Below, piece after piece: positions 22,081 through 29,775 of a DNA stretch of 64,000 bases. The DNA comes from Mitsuokella jalaludinii DSM 13811. Its GTDB lineage: Bacteria; Bacillota; Negativicutes; Selenomonadales; Selenomonadaceae. Within the stretch, counting starts at the first letter, position 1. Every line of letters begins with the position of its first letter. The notes beneath the pieces are model-generated. The model ran no database searches. It was not told the DNA's origin and saw nothing but the letters and a program-made list of their open reading frames with translations. The stretch lies in assembly GCF_000702905.1 (NCBI RefSeq), contig NZ_JNKR01000002.1, forward strand, positions 124,001 through 188,000, written 5' to 3'. The position numbers were made by a program, and so were the translations under genes.

Positions 22081-23847
22081 ATGAGTCTTGACGGCTTTTC
22101 GATGCGCCCGCTGACGCGCGAGCTTGACGCAGCGCTCGCGGGCGGCCGCATCGACAAGATCACACAGCCCAATAAGCAATCCATCATCCTGTCCGTGCGT
22201 CAGCCCGGGCAGAATTTCCTGCTGCACATCTCCATCAACTCGCAGAACCCGTCGGCCCACCTGCTCGAGAAGAACCTCGAAAACCCGCCTGAACCGCCCG
22301 TCTTCTGCATGGTCCTGCGCAAGCAGATCGAGACGGGCCGCATTGCCCAGATCCGCCAGCACGGACTCGACCGCCTGCTGCTCATCGACATCGACTCGCT
22401 GGCCGCGGGCGGCCGCATCGTGACGAAGACGCTCGTGCTCGAGCTCATGGGCAAGTACAGCAACATCATCCTCGTGCAGGACGGCATCATCATCGACGCG
22501 CTGCGCAAGATTGGCGCGAACAGCAGCCGCGTGCGCACCGTCCTGCCCGGCCAGGCCTACGAGTTGCCGCCCGGACAGGAGAAGAAAGACCTCTTCACAG
22601 ATGATATCGAGACCATCATGGCCATCGTGAAGGCAGACCCAACGCTTCGCCTTGACAAGGCACTCTTAGCCGCCTGCATGGGCTTCGGCCCTGTCTCCGC
22701 GAAGGAAGTCTGCTTCTCGGCAGGGCTCGCGCCCTCCATCCGCATCGAAGCGCTCGATGCGGCCGACTTCCAGGCTGTCAAAGGCGCCCTTGAGGAAATC
22801 CGCGAGGCGGCTGCGCACGGCGGCGAGGACGGCGATAAAGCCGTGCTCTTGCTCGGCGAGAACCAGAAGGTGCTCGCCATGGCCGCCTTCCCGCTCCACT
22901 ACCTGCCAGAGGCCGCCGCGCTCTCCTTCCCGACGATCAGCGCCATGCTCGAGAAGGCCGACAACCTGCTCGGCTCCTACGTGCTGCCCGACAAGGACCG
23001 CTTCCGCAAGCTCGTCAAGAATGAGAAGAACCGTGCCGAGAACAAGCTCACGAAGCTCGATGAGGAGATCGCAGCGGCGGAGAACGCGGAGGAATTCAAG
23101 GTGCGCGGCGACAACCTCATGACGTACCAGTACCAGTTCAAGGACCGCGAGGACGCGAGCGTGACCGTGCCGAACATCTACAGTGAGACGGGCGAAACTA
23201 TCACGATCCCACTCGACCAGCGCCTGACGCTCGTCGAGAACATGCAGGCCTGCTACAAGAAGTATGACAAGCTCAAGCGCGCACAGGAACTGCTGCAGGT
23301 CCAGCGCCGCGAGTGCGAGACAAATATCGCCTACCTCGAGAGCATCGAGGCGTCGCTGCTCGCCTCCTCGAATCTCGCGGAGATCGCCGAAATCCACAAC
23401 GAGCTCATCGCCGCCGGCTACCTGCGCGAGAAGCCCAAGAAGAAGAATAACGACAAGCCCGCCCGCCCCTTCCACTTCCAGGCGCCAGACGGCACAGAGA
23501 TCCTCGTCGGCAAGAACAACTACCAGAACGACAAGCTGACGTTCAAGACGGCGCGCTTCAACGACACCTGGTTCCACACGAAGGACATCCCGGGCTCCCA
23601 CGTCGTCCTGCAGAACGGCGGCACAGAGCCGAGCGAAGAGGACATCCTGCTCGCCGCGAGCCTCGCCGCGCACTTCAGCAAGGCGCGCGGCTCCTCGAAG
23701 ATCCCCGTCGACTACACAGAGATCCGCTACGTCAAGAAGCCGTCCGGCAGCAAGCCCGGCTTCGTCATCTTCACGAACCAGAAGACGCTCTACATTACGC
23801 CCGACGAGGCAAAGCTCGCCAAGGTACTCGCGCAGGACCCGAGCTGA
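22081..23847 (+). CDS. rqcH: NFACT protein RqcH (Rqc2/FbpA family)
   Basis: A 588-aa protein that binds stalled 50S subunits and recruits tRNA-Ala for alanine tailing. The NFACT-N start is MSLDGFSMRPLTRELDAALA with GGRIDKITQPNKQSIILSVR. A long coiled-coil middle follows (KLVKNEKNRAENKLTKLDEE, ETNIAYLESIEASLL). The C-terminal NFACT-R domain has TEILVGKNNYQNDKLTFKTA, DTWFHTKDIPGSHVVL and ARGSSKIPVDYTEIRYVKKP. Length is typical. Monocistronic, with promoter and strong terminator. An older name for the family is fibronectin-binding protein A. Confidence 0.94.
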   Translation: MSLDGFSMRPLTRELDAALAGGRIDKITQPNKQSIILSVRQPGQNFLLHISINSQNPSAHLLEKNLENPPEPPVFCMVLRKQIETGRIAQIRQHGLDRLLLIDIDSLAAGGRIVTKTLVLELMGKYSNIILVQDGIIIDALRKIGANSSRVRTVLPGQAYELPPGQEKKDLFTDDIETIMAIVKADPTLRLDKALLAACMGFGPVSAKEVCFSAGLAPSIRIEALDAADFQAVKGALEEIREAAAHGGEDGDKAVLLLGENQKVLAMAAFPLHYLPEAAALSFPTISAMLEKADNLLGSYVLPDKDRFRKLVKNEKNRAENKLTKLDEEIAAAENAEEFKVRGDNLMTYQYQFKDREDASVTVPNIYSETGETITIPLDQRLTLVENMQACYKKYDKLKRAQELLQVQRRECETNIAYLESIEASLLASSNLAEIAEIHNELIAAGYLREKPKKKNNDKPARPFHFQAPDGTEILVGKNNYQNDKLTFKTARFNDTWFHTKDIPGSHVVLQNGGTEPSEEDILLAASLAAHFSKARGSSKIPVDYTEIRYVKKPSGSKPGFVIFTNQKTLYITPDEAKLAKVLAQDPS

Positions 23848-23887
23848 GCTTAAAGGAAGCCCTGCCAATATAAAATCGTATAGAAGC

Positions 23888-23932
23888 GAAAAAAACGGCC
23901 GCACCGAGGGGGACTCGGTGCGGCCACTTTTT
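23888..23932. terminator. Bidirectional terminator between NFACT and MFS genes
   Basis: A 12-bp GC-rich perfect stem (GGCCGCACCGAG with CTCGGTGCGGCC) is flanked by a run of A on the left and ACTTTTTAT on the right. It serves two convergent genes. Confidence 0.9.
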
Positions 23933-23958
23933 ATGGGGTATATGTGATAGAGGTTGTA

Positions 23959-25209
23959 TCAGATCTTTTCCATCTCAGCTTCGAGCTCTGCCTCAAGCTC
24001 AGCTTCCGTCAGCTGGCCTTCCGCAGCAGCGCGGCGTGCCTCGCGGCGGCGAGCGTAGAGCAGGTAGTAGAGAGCAGCGCAGCCGATAGCGCCGAGGCCG
24101 ACAGCGAAGTAGATGCCCTGGAAGCCGAGGGATTCCTTGAAGGCGCCGAGCAGGTACGGGCCGACGCCGAGGCCGAGGTCAAGGGCGATGAAGTACGTCG
24201 AGACGGCAACGCCGATGCGGACTTCCTTGACGAGCTTGACACAGATGGCCTGGCCGTTCGACATGAACGTGCCGTAGCCGAGGCCGACGAAGACACCAGC
24301 GACGAGCATCATCCAGCTCTGCGTCGTGATGGAGAGGAGCAGCAGGCCGATGGCCAGGCAGGCGTACGTCGGATACATGACGAAGTCCTCACCCTTGCGG
24401 TCGAACATGACACCGGCAACCGGGCGGGCAACCGTGACGGCGAGTGCGTAGACGACGAAGAACAGCGTGCCGGCCGTCATGAGCTGGAGCTCACCGGCAT
24501 ACGAGGCGAGGAAGCTCAGGACGCTCGAGTAGCAGACAGCGACGCAGAAGGCGACAATCGAGATGGCCGTGACTTTCGGCTCGAGGAAGTTCGCGATGTG
24601 GATCTCCTTGAGTGCGGCGCGGTGCTCTTCCGTGAGCTCCATCTCCTCGACGTGCATGACAGACGCAGCACCGAGGCAGACGACGATCATAGCGATGCAG
24701 AAGTAGATGATGTCTTCGAACGGGAAGATCTGCTGCATGAGCATGCCGATGAAGGGGCCGATGGCAGCTGCGAGGCTCATCGAGAGCGCATAGTAATTGA
24801 TGCCCTCGCCGCGGCGCTCTGCCGGGATCATCGTCGAGACGATCGTGCTCGTCGCCGTCGAGGCGATACCGTAGCCGATACCGTTGAGGCAGCGGACGAG
24901 GAAGAGCATGGCCATCGAGTGGATGCCGAAGTACATGAACGTCGTCGCGAGGTAGAAGATGATACCGGCGAACAGCATCTTCCTGCGGCCGTAGAGCTCG
25001 ACCGAGCGGCCCGCGAAGAGGCGCGCGACGAGCGTGCCGAGGATGAAGATGCCGGAAGCGAGGCCAGCCTCACTCATCGAGGCATTCAGCGAGTGGATGG
25101 CCTCCGATGCGATGATGACCATCAGCATATAGTAGATGATGTAAATCAGGAAATTGACAAGCGTATCAAGGATGAACCCTTTCGTCCATAACCGTGGTTT
25201 GGAAGACAT
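23959..25209 (-). CDS. MFS transporter
   Basis: About 416 aa with twelve hydrophobic segments. Major facilitator marks: the A-motif-like LVARLFAGRSVELYGRRKML between helices 2 and 3, and a repeat of it in the second half (ALAVTVARPVAGVMFDRKGE). Between the halves is a charged loop (VEEMELTEEHRAALKEIHIA). The C-terminus is Glu-rich. Substrate unknown; drug or small-molecule export is a guess. A TTG at 25221 with AAAGG close by would add four residues; the ATG at 25209 is listed. A LysR regulator lies upstream on the same strand and may control it. Confidence 0.85.
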   Translation of the reverse strand: MSSKPRLWTKGFILDTLVNFLIYIIYYMLMVIIASEAIHSLNASMSEAGLASGIFILGTLVARLFAGRSVELYGRRKMLFAGIIFYLATTFMYFGIHSMAMLFLVRCLNGIGYGIASTATSTIVSTMIPAERRGEGINYYALSMSLAAAIGPFIGMLMQQIFPFEDIIYFCIAMIVVCLGAASVMHVEEMELTEEHRAALKEIHIANFLEPKVTAISIVAFCVAVCYSSVLSFLASYAGELQLMTAGTLFFVVYALAVTVARPVAGVMFDRKGEDFVMYPTYACLAIGLLLLSITTQSWMMLVAGVFVGLGYGTFMSNGQAICVKLVKEVRIGVAVSTYFIALDLGLGVGPYLLGAFKESLGFQGIYFAVGLGAIGCAALYYLLYARRREARRAAAEGQLTEAELEAELEAEMEKI

Positions 25210-25300
25210 AAATAAAATCAACGACCTTTCTCACAAAGAATAAATCAAATGTATGACAGTTATTGATTATAGGGGGTCGACCTGATTTTGTGTAGCGCAT

Positions 25301-25340
25301 AAAAAAGATGCTTGTCATCATAAAAACAGATGACAAGCAC
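25301..25340 (-). terminator. Terminator of the LysR gene
   Basis: GTGCTTGTCATC pairs with GATGACAAGCATC, followed by TTTTTTATG on the minus strand. The 165 bases between this and the LysR stop hold nothing I can identify. Confidence 0.82.
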
Positions 25341-25505
25341 CATTCTCTACGGGTTCTGTCGATATGACCTTCAGTCGCGTTTCCTGTGCATGGCACGCAT
25401 AACAGCGTCCGCCCCATCTGGATGTTTTCGCGTTTTTAGGATGAGTCACGAAGAGGCGCTGCTAAAAAACTTCCTGTTTCTTCTGCTTTTGCGCGGGGGC
25501 CGTGC

Positions 25506-26447
25506 TCATCGCTTCTCGCGATGAATAGAGTCCTGCCCCTCGTCAAAGCTCTGCAAGACGTGGCTGACGTAGTCGCGAATCAGGTCGATCTTGGGGCTGT
25601 TCTTCTTGTAGATGAGGCAGGCGTCGACGCGCAGCGGCTGCGCGAGCTCGTACCAGCCGTCGCGGCAACCGAGTGCGCGCAGCAGGCGCTCCGGCAAGAG
25701 CGCTCCCGCCCCATTCTGCTGGCAGTAGTAGACCATCGCGTAAGGCGTCGAGAGGCGCGCCGAGATGACGGGCGTTTCCTTCTCGAGAACGGGCGCGAAG
25801 TACGCGTGGAACGTCTTGTTCATGAAGTAATTCTTCGGGTAGATGACGATGGGCAGGCGCGCAATCGCCTCGCGCGTGACAGGCACAACACGAGGCTGCA
25901 GGAGCGGCGCGTAGTAGACGAGATTGTCCCAGCAGAAGTGCGCCGTCTCGTACTCGGCCGCGCCGCCCGCCGGCAGCGAATCGGCGACGTAGTACGTCGA
26001 GGCGACGTCGAGGCGGTCATCCTGCAGCGCGCGGCAGATCTGGTCCGTCTCGAGATCGAATACGTTGAAGCGCAGGTTCTTGTTGGTCTGGCGGAAGTGC
26101 GCGATGTGGCGGTTCACCTGGATGTCGCCGAGCGTCCGCAGGATGCCGACATTGAGCTCAGCGGGCTGCGCGGCATTGGCCGACTGCAGGTCGTAGACGA
26201 TCTTGTGCAGGCCATCCATCCAGTCCGTGATGCGCGCGAGGAAGACCTTCCCCGCCTCCGTCAGGTGGCTGCCGCGCTTCGAGCGTTGGATGAGCGTGAC
26301 GCCGAGCGCGCTCTCGAGGTTCTTCATCTGCGCGCTGAAGGCCGACTGCGTGATGTTCGCCTCCTTGGCCGCTCGCGTGAAGTTCTGCACACGCCCGTAG
26401 ATAATGAAGCATTCCAGCTGCTGGATGCTTGGCAAATCTCCCATCAT
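25506..26447 (-). CDS. LysR-family transcriptional regulator
   Basis: A 313-aa protein. The N-terminal winged helix-turn-helix reads LECFIIYGRVQNFTRAAKEA, ITQSAFSAQMKNLESALGVT and LIQRSKRGSHLTEAGKVFL. The rest is a periplasmic-binding-protein-like effector domain. GGGAGG precedes the ATG pair at 26447. It has its own promoter and terminator; the next gene on the strand is the MFS transporter, a possible target. Confidence 0.9.
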   Translation of the reverse strand: MMGDLPSIQQLECFIIYGRVQNFTRAAKEANITQSAFSAQMKNLESALGVTLIQRSKRGSHLTEAGKVFLARITDWMDGLHKIVYDLQSANAAQPAELNVGILRTLGDIQVNRHIAHFRQTNKNLRFNVFDLETDQICRALQDDRLDVASTYYVADSLPAGGAAEYETAHFCWDNLVYYAPLLQPRVVPVTREAIARLPIVIYPKNYFMNKTFHAYFAPVLEKETPVISARLSTPYAMVYYCQQNGAGALLPERLLRALGCRDGWYELAQPLRVDACLIYKKNSPKIDLIRDYVSHVLQSFDEGQDSIHREKR

Positions 26448-26520
26448 AAAAGCCTCCCAATCGATCCGCGAGGATCATCCGACACGATATAAATACGATT
26501 TATCGAAACGATTGACTACC

Positions 26521-26549
26521 ATTCTAACAGAGGCCATGTGATTTTGCAA
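26521..26549 (-). promoter_or_regulatory. Promoter of the LysR gene
   Basis: Minus strand TTGCAA (26549-26544), 17-base spacer, TAGAAT (26526-26521). It lies just after the terminator of the upstream RNA, so lysR need not be read from that RNA's promoter. Confidence 0.6.
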
Positions 26550-26557
26550 TACAGCCC

Positions 26558-26715
26558 ACGAAAAAGAGGCCGCCGCATCGCTGCGACAGCCTCTGTTCTT
26601 TTCGGTCGAAGGGCGCCGGCTCCCATCACGTTGACTTGTGGTTGGCGTTCAAATCAATGGACTTGACTGGAGCCGGCAAGATAAAGCCTTTCGGCTTGCC
26701 AACCTACCCCCTTCA
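26558..26715 (-). ncRNA. Free-standing structured RNA with a pseudoknot (about 158 nt), unidentified
   Basis: Between a TATAAT at 26727-26722 and a strong terminator (AGAGGC...GCCTCT then TTTTT, 26561-26594), the minus strand encodes a highly structured RNA. Seen directly: closing stem GAAGGG/CCCUUC; a hairpin AAGCC-GAAA-GGCUU inside GGCAAG/CUUGCC; a 9-bp stem GCCGGCUCC/GGAGCCGGC enclosing about 45 bases; and a perfect 7-bp pseudoknot in which GGUUGGC near the 5' end pairs with GCCAACC in that enclosed loop. There is no open reading frame. I cannot match it to 6S, tmRNA, SRP RNA, RNase P or a known riboswitch. Confidence 0.6.
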
Positions 26716-26721
26716 TCTATT

Positions 26722-26750
26722 ATTATAACGGAATACAAGGTCCAAAAAAG
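26722..26750 (-). promoter_or_regulatory. Putative promoter of the structured RNA
   Basis: Perfect TATAAT (26727-26722) on the minus strand with only a T-rich -35 region (CTTTTT/TTTTTT, 16-17 bases upstream). The weak -35 suggests help from an activator or an UP-like element. Confidence 0.45.
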
Positions 26751-26758
26751 GCGATTCC

Positions 26759-26798
26759 ATTGTAGGAACTCATGAAAATATTTGTGAGTTCCTACAAT
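26759..26798. repeat. Perfect 14-bp inverted repeat
   Basis: ATTGTAGGAACTCA (26759-26772) and TGAGTTCCTACAAT (26785-26798) are separated by 12 bases. It lies after the exonuclease stop and just upstream of the structured RNA promoter. A T-run follows nine bases later on the minus strand. It may be a terminator of the exonuclease gene or an operator for the RNA. Confidence 0.55.
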
Positions 26799-26837
26799 AG
26801 AAAGCACTGGACAAGTGCTTTTTGCGCAATCTCCGCC

Positions 26838-27590
26838 TCATCCGTCCTCATTTTCGTCCGTTTCTCCCGCTTCTTCGGCTTCGCAGTCGAGGTACTGACA
26901 GACGAGCGAGCGGCCGCCCTCCCGCGCGAGAAGGTCGGGAAGCCAGTCCGGCTTCTCCTCATTGTCCTTGAGCAGGCATTCGAGCAGCACGTACGAGGCC
27001 AGCGCGTCCTCGAAGGCGCGGTGCTTCTTCTTCGTGTGCCAGCCAAACGACTCCAGGAGGGCGACGAGGTTGTACTTCTTGCGTTTCGGCAGGAGCTGCT
27101 GTGCGAGGCGCACGGTGTCGAGATAGCGCGGGCAGAAGCGGATGTTCGTGTCGTTCTTGTGGTTCATGCGCATGAGCGCGAGGTTGATGCTCAGGATGTC
27201 GTTGTCACCGATGGCGTGGCCGACGACGAGGTCCTCCGGGTCGACGAAGTCGAGGAACTCCGGCAGGATAACGTCGAGCGGCGACTTGTCCCTGAGGTCC
27301 TCCTTCGTGAGGCCCGTCATGTTGCGCACCGTGCGGTTGATGAAGGTCCGCGGGCGGATGAGCCGGCGGAAGACCTCAATCTTGTCCGAGGCGATCGGCA
27401 TGCGGATGGCCCCAATCTCGATGATGTCGTCGGGGAACGCCCCGGCCATCTCGAGGTCGAACGAGACGACGCCCCTCGGATGGAGCTCCGCGAGCCCCTC
27501 GAGGCTGACGGACTGCGCGTGGATGGCCCGCTCGAGCTGTTTCTTGCGCCGTCTCTGGCGGCGCTTGTTTTCCTGTTCCTTACTCCGCAT
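26838..27590 (-). CDS. DEDDh 3'-5' exonuclease (DnaQ-like)
   Basis: A 250-aa protein. After a very basic N-terminus (RRQRRRKKQ) comes the exonuclease fold: VVSFDLEMAGAFPDDIIEIG (DxE motif), VVGHAIGDNDILSINLALMR, and KHRAFEDALAS (H-x4-D of the DEDDh type). The acidic tail is short. It resembles DnaQ/PolC-type exonuclease domain proteins that act on DNA or RNA. The start at 27590 (MRSKEQEN) has CAGGAGAG. The basic extension suggests nucleic acid binding. No operon partner. Confidence 0.85.
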   Translation of the reverse strand: MRSKEQENKRRQRRRKKQLERAIHAQSVSLEGLAELHPRGVVSFDLEMAGAFPDDIIEIGAIRMPIASDKIEVFRRLIRPRTFINRTVRNMTGLTKEDLRDKSPLDVILPEFLDFVDPEDLVVGHAIGDNDILSINLALMRMNHKNDTNIRFCPRYLDTVRLAQQLLPKRKKYNLVALLESFGWHTKKKHRAFEDALASYVLLECLLKDNEEKPDWLPDLLAREGGRSLVCQYLDCEAEEAGETDENEDG

Positions 27591-27696
27591 GATACTCTCC
27601 TGTTCTACTCGCCTGCCCGCGCCAGGAGGCGCACGGCAGCATCTGCGATATCGGTGCATAATGGCCGCTATCTTTCGTCATCGCCTTGTCTGCCCA

Positions 27697-27725
27697 TTGC
27701 ACGGAAAGACGGTCCGGCGTATAAT
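27697..27725 (+). promoter_or_regulatory. Promoter of crcB
   Basis: TTGCAC (27697-27702), 17-base spacer, TATAAT (27720-27725). The short leader has no fluoride riboswitch. Confidence 0.72.
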
Positions 27726-27766
27726 GGGCCTACAGCTTGCGCTGACAACAAAAAAAGGAGGATATT

Positions 27767-28165
27767 ATGCAAAGTCTTCTACTCGTCTTCATCGGCGGCG
27801 GTCTTGGCGCCGCCTGCCGCTACTTCAGCACCACGCACATCGGGGCGCTCTTCGGCACGTACTTCCCGTTCGGCACGCTGTTCGTCAACACGCTCGGCAG
27901 CCTGCTCATGGGCTTCATCATGGGCTCGCTCGTCTTCCTGATGGAAAAGACCGGCTTCACGCTTGCAGAGCCCGTCCGGCTGCTCCTGACCGTCGGCTTC
28001 CTCGGCGGCTTCACGACCTTCTCATCGTTCAGCCTCGAGACGGTCACGCTCATCGAGGGCGGCAGCCTCTTCTACGCCGCCATGAACATCGCCGCCAATC
28101 TCGGCCTGTGCTTCCTCACGACGTTCCTGGGCCTCGGCGCGTCCAGAGCGCTCAGCGCGCTCTAA
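27767..28165 (+). CDS. crcB: Fluoride channel CrcB/Fluc
   Basis: A 132-aa inner-membrane protein with four hydrophobic segments. Family marks: IGGGLGAACRYFSTTHIG, FPFGTLFVNTLGSLLMGFIM and the core LTVGFLGGFTTFSSFSLETV. Fluc channels act as dual-topology dimers exporting fluoride. AAAGGAGG precedes the ATG. Its stop overlaps by four bases the stop of the convergent GH84 gene. Confidence 0.95.
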   Translation: MQSLLLVFIGGGLGAACRYFSTTHIGALFGTYFPFGTLFVNTLGSLLMGFIMGSLVFLMEKTGFTLAEPVRLLLTVGFLGGFTTFSSFSLETVTLIEGGSLFYAAMNIAANLGLCFLTTFLGLGASRALSAL

Positions 28166-29592
28166 CGCCTCCTGGCCACATTCCGGACGAAGGCGCCCAT
28201 CGCCTTCTCGCTGACCTCTGCCTCTGCTTCATGCTGATTGATGGCCGTAAGCTCTCGCTGTAGCTTGTCGCGGAGGCTTCTTTCGTGCCGGCCGCCATCT
28301 TTCGCGACGGCCTGCTGTACCTGAAGGAGCATGAGAGCCGTCCTGCTGGCCGAAGCCAGGCGAACCGTCTGCTCAAGCTGCGGCCGGCACGCCTTGAGCT
28401 GCTCGGGCGGCAGCTCCTTCAAGAGGCGCCCTGCAGCCTTGGCGCGCGCGTCGGCCATGGCGAGAAGCGCCGCATGCGCTTCCTTGGCCCCTGCCCCATC
28501 CGGCCAGCTCTCCAGCAGGCGCTCAGCCGTTGCGGCAAAATCCGGGTCATCCGCGAGGCCAATTGATGCCCAGTCATTCTCGAGGTGGCGCGAGCCCACG
28601 GCAAAGAGCGCCATGTCGTTTGCGAGCGGCCCGTACTGGCGCTTGATGGCCTCCTGCCACGACTTCTCGGGATCGTAGTGCTCGGGGTCTTCGGCGTAGT
28701 CAGCCCCCGTCGCCAAGGCGATTTTCGACAGGGCCTCGACCTTCATCGGGTTGAAGAAGATGGCGGGCAGATTCCCCTTCGGCAGGGGATCTACAGGGCC
28801 GAGCGCGAGCTTCGCCTCCATGTAGTCGTTGACGGGGTAATTCCACCAGAGGCCAAGCGCCCGCCCGTAGAGCGCATCAGCTTTCGCGAGCGCCTCATCC
28901 GTCAGCGGCCCCTTCGCCACGCCGTCACCCGTGTAGAGCACCAGGATGTCGTGCGAAAGCCCCTCGGCGAACGCATCCGTGTAGGGCTTGCGCGCGCCGC
29001 CTTCCTGCATGTCTGCGTAGAAGTACTCCGTCGGCACCGTCAGGAAGGCGCCGATGTCCGCGTGGCGCCGCCGCAGCTCGCGCGAGACGTCGCTCAAAAA
29101 GGCCGCCTGGCCTGCGCCGTCCTTGTCCTTGATGTCATCAAAGAAGATGGCGAAGTCGCGCACACCGAGCGCGTAGAGCGTCTCGAATTTCGCGAGCATC
29201 TTCTGGCGGTCGGCATAGCCCTTGTAACCGTGCAGCGAGACATCGAGCCCCGGCGAGACGGCAAAGATGAAGCGCACGTCCTGCGCCTTGGCCGCCTTCA
29301 CGAGCGCGCCGAGTTCCCGGAGTTTGTCCTCCGGGTAAGGTTCGCGCCATTTCTCGCGGTGGTATGGGTCATCCTTCGGCGCGTAGAGATAGGCGTTGAA
29401 GCCCTCAGCCCGGCAGAACGCGAGAATGTCGAGCCGCTCTTCCTGCTGCCACGGCGTGCCGTAGAAGCCCTCGATGACACCGCGCAGAGGCACGGGTGAC
29501 GCCGAGACAGGCTGCATCGTCACGCCGCCCGCCAGGATGGCACCGGACACACCAAGGCACACCGCCATCTTTCTCACTTGTCGAAATCGCAT
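28162..29592 (-). CDS. Secreted GH84-like beta-N-acetylglucosaminidase
   Basis: A 476-aa exported protein: signal peptide MRFRQVRKMAVCLGVSGAIL with cleavage near VSASP. The catalytic domain starts at about residue 36 with LRGVIEGFYGTPWQQEERLD, then FNAYLYAPKDDPYHREKWRE and the double aspartate FAIFFDDIKD expected for substrate-assisted catalysis in GH84/NagJ enzymes. An helical C-terminal region (about 330-476) follows. Likely substrates are GlcNAc glycoconjugates such as mucin glycans or peptidoglycan fragments. No carbohydrate-binding module is seen. In a diderm cell it would sit in the periplasm or be surface-exposed; which is not visible. Confidence 0.85.
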   Translation of the reverse strand: MRFRQVRKMAVCLGVSGAILAGGVTMQPVSASPVPLRGVIEGFYGTPWQQEERLDILAFCRAEGFNAYLYAPKDDPYHREKWREPYPEDKLRELGALVKAAKAQDVRFIFAVSPGLDVSLHGYKGYADRQKMLAKFETLYALGVRDFAIFFDDIKDKDGAGQAAFLSDVSRELRRRHADIGAFLTVPTEYFYADMQEGGARKPYTDAFAEGLSHDILVLYTGDGVAKGPLTDEALAKADALYGRALGLWWNYPVNDYMEAKLALGPVDPLPKGNLPAIFFNPMKVEALSKIALATGADYAEDPEHYDPEKSWQEAIKRQYGPLANDMALFAVGSRHLENDWASIGLADDPDFAATAERLLESWPDGAGAKEAHAALLAMADARAKAAGRLLKELPPEQLKACRPQLEQTVRLASASRTALMLLQVQQAVAKDGGRHERSLRDKLQRELTAINQHEAEAEVSEKAMGAFVRNVARRR

Positions 29593-29775
29593 CCAAACAT
29601 CTTCCTTTCTGTTATCTATATCATATCACATTACGGCGAGAAAGTATCTCATCAGCAGAAAATTTTCACAGATTCTCCGCGCTTTTCTGCTCCTGTCTTC
29701 TAAAAGCGATGCGTCCATGATACAATAAAAAGATGAAAAAATGCAAGAGAACAGAACAGAAAGGAGGGGGCGCCC

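Noticed and set aside
27660-27766. Fluoride riboswitch expected before crcB
   Set aside because: None of the conserved fluoride aptamer wording is present; only a promoter and ribosome binding site are seen.
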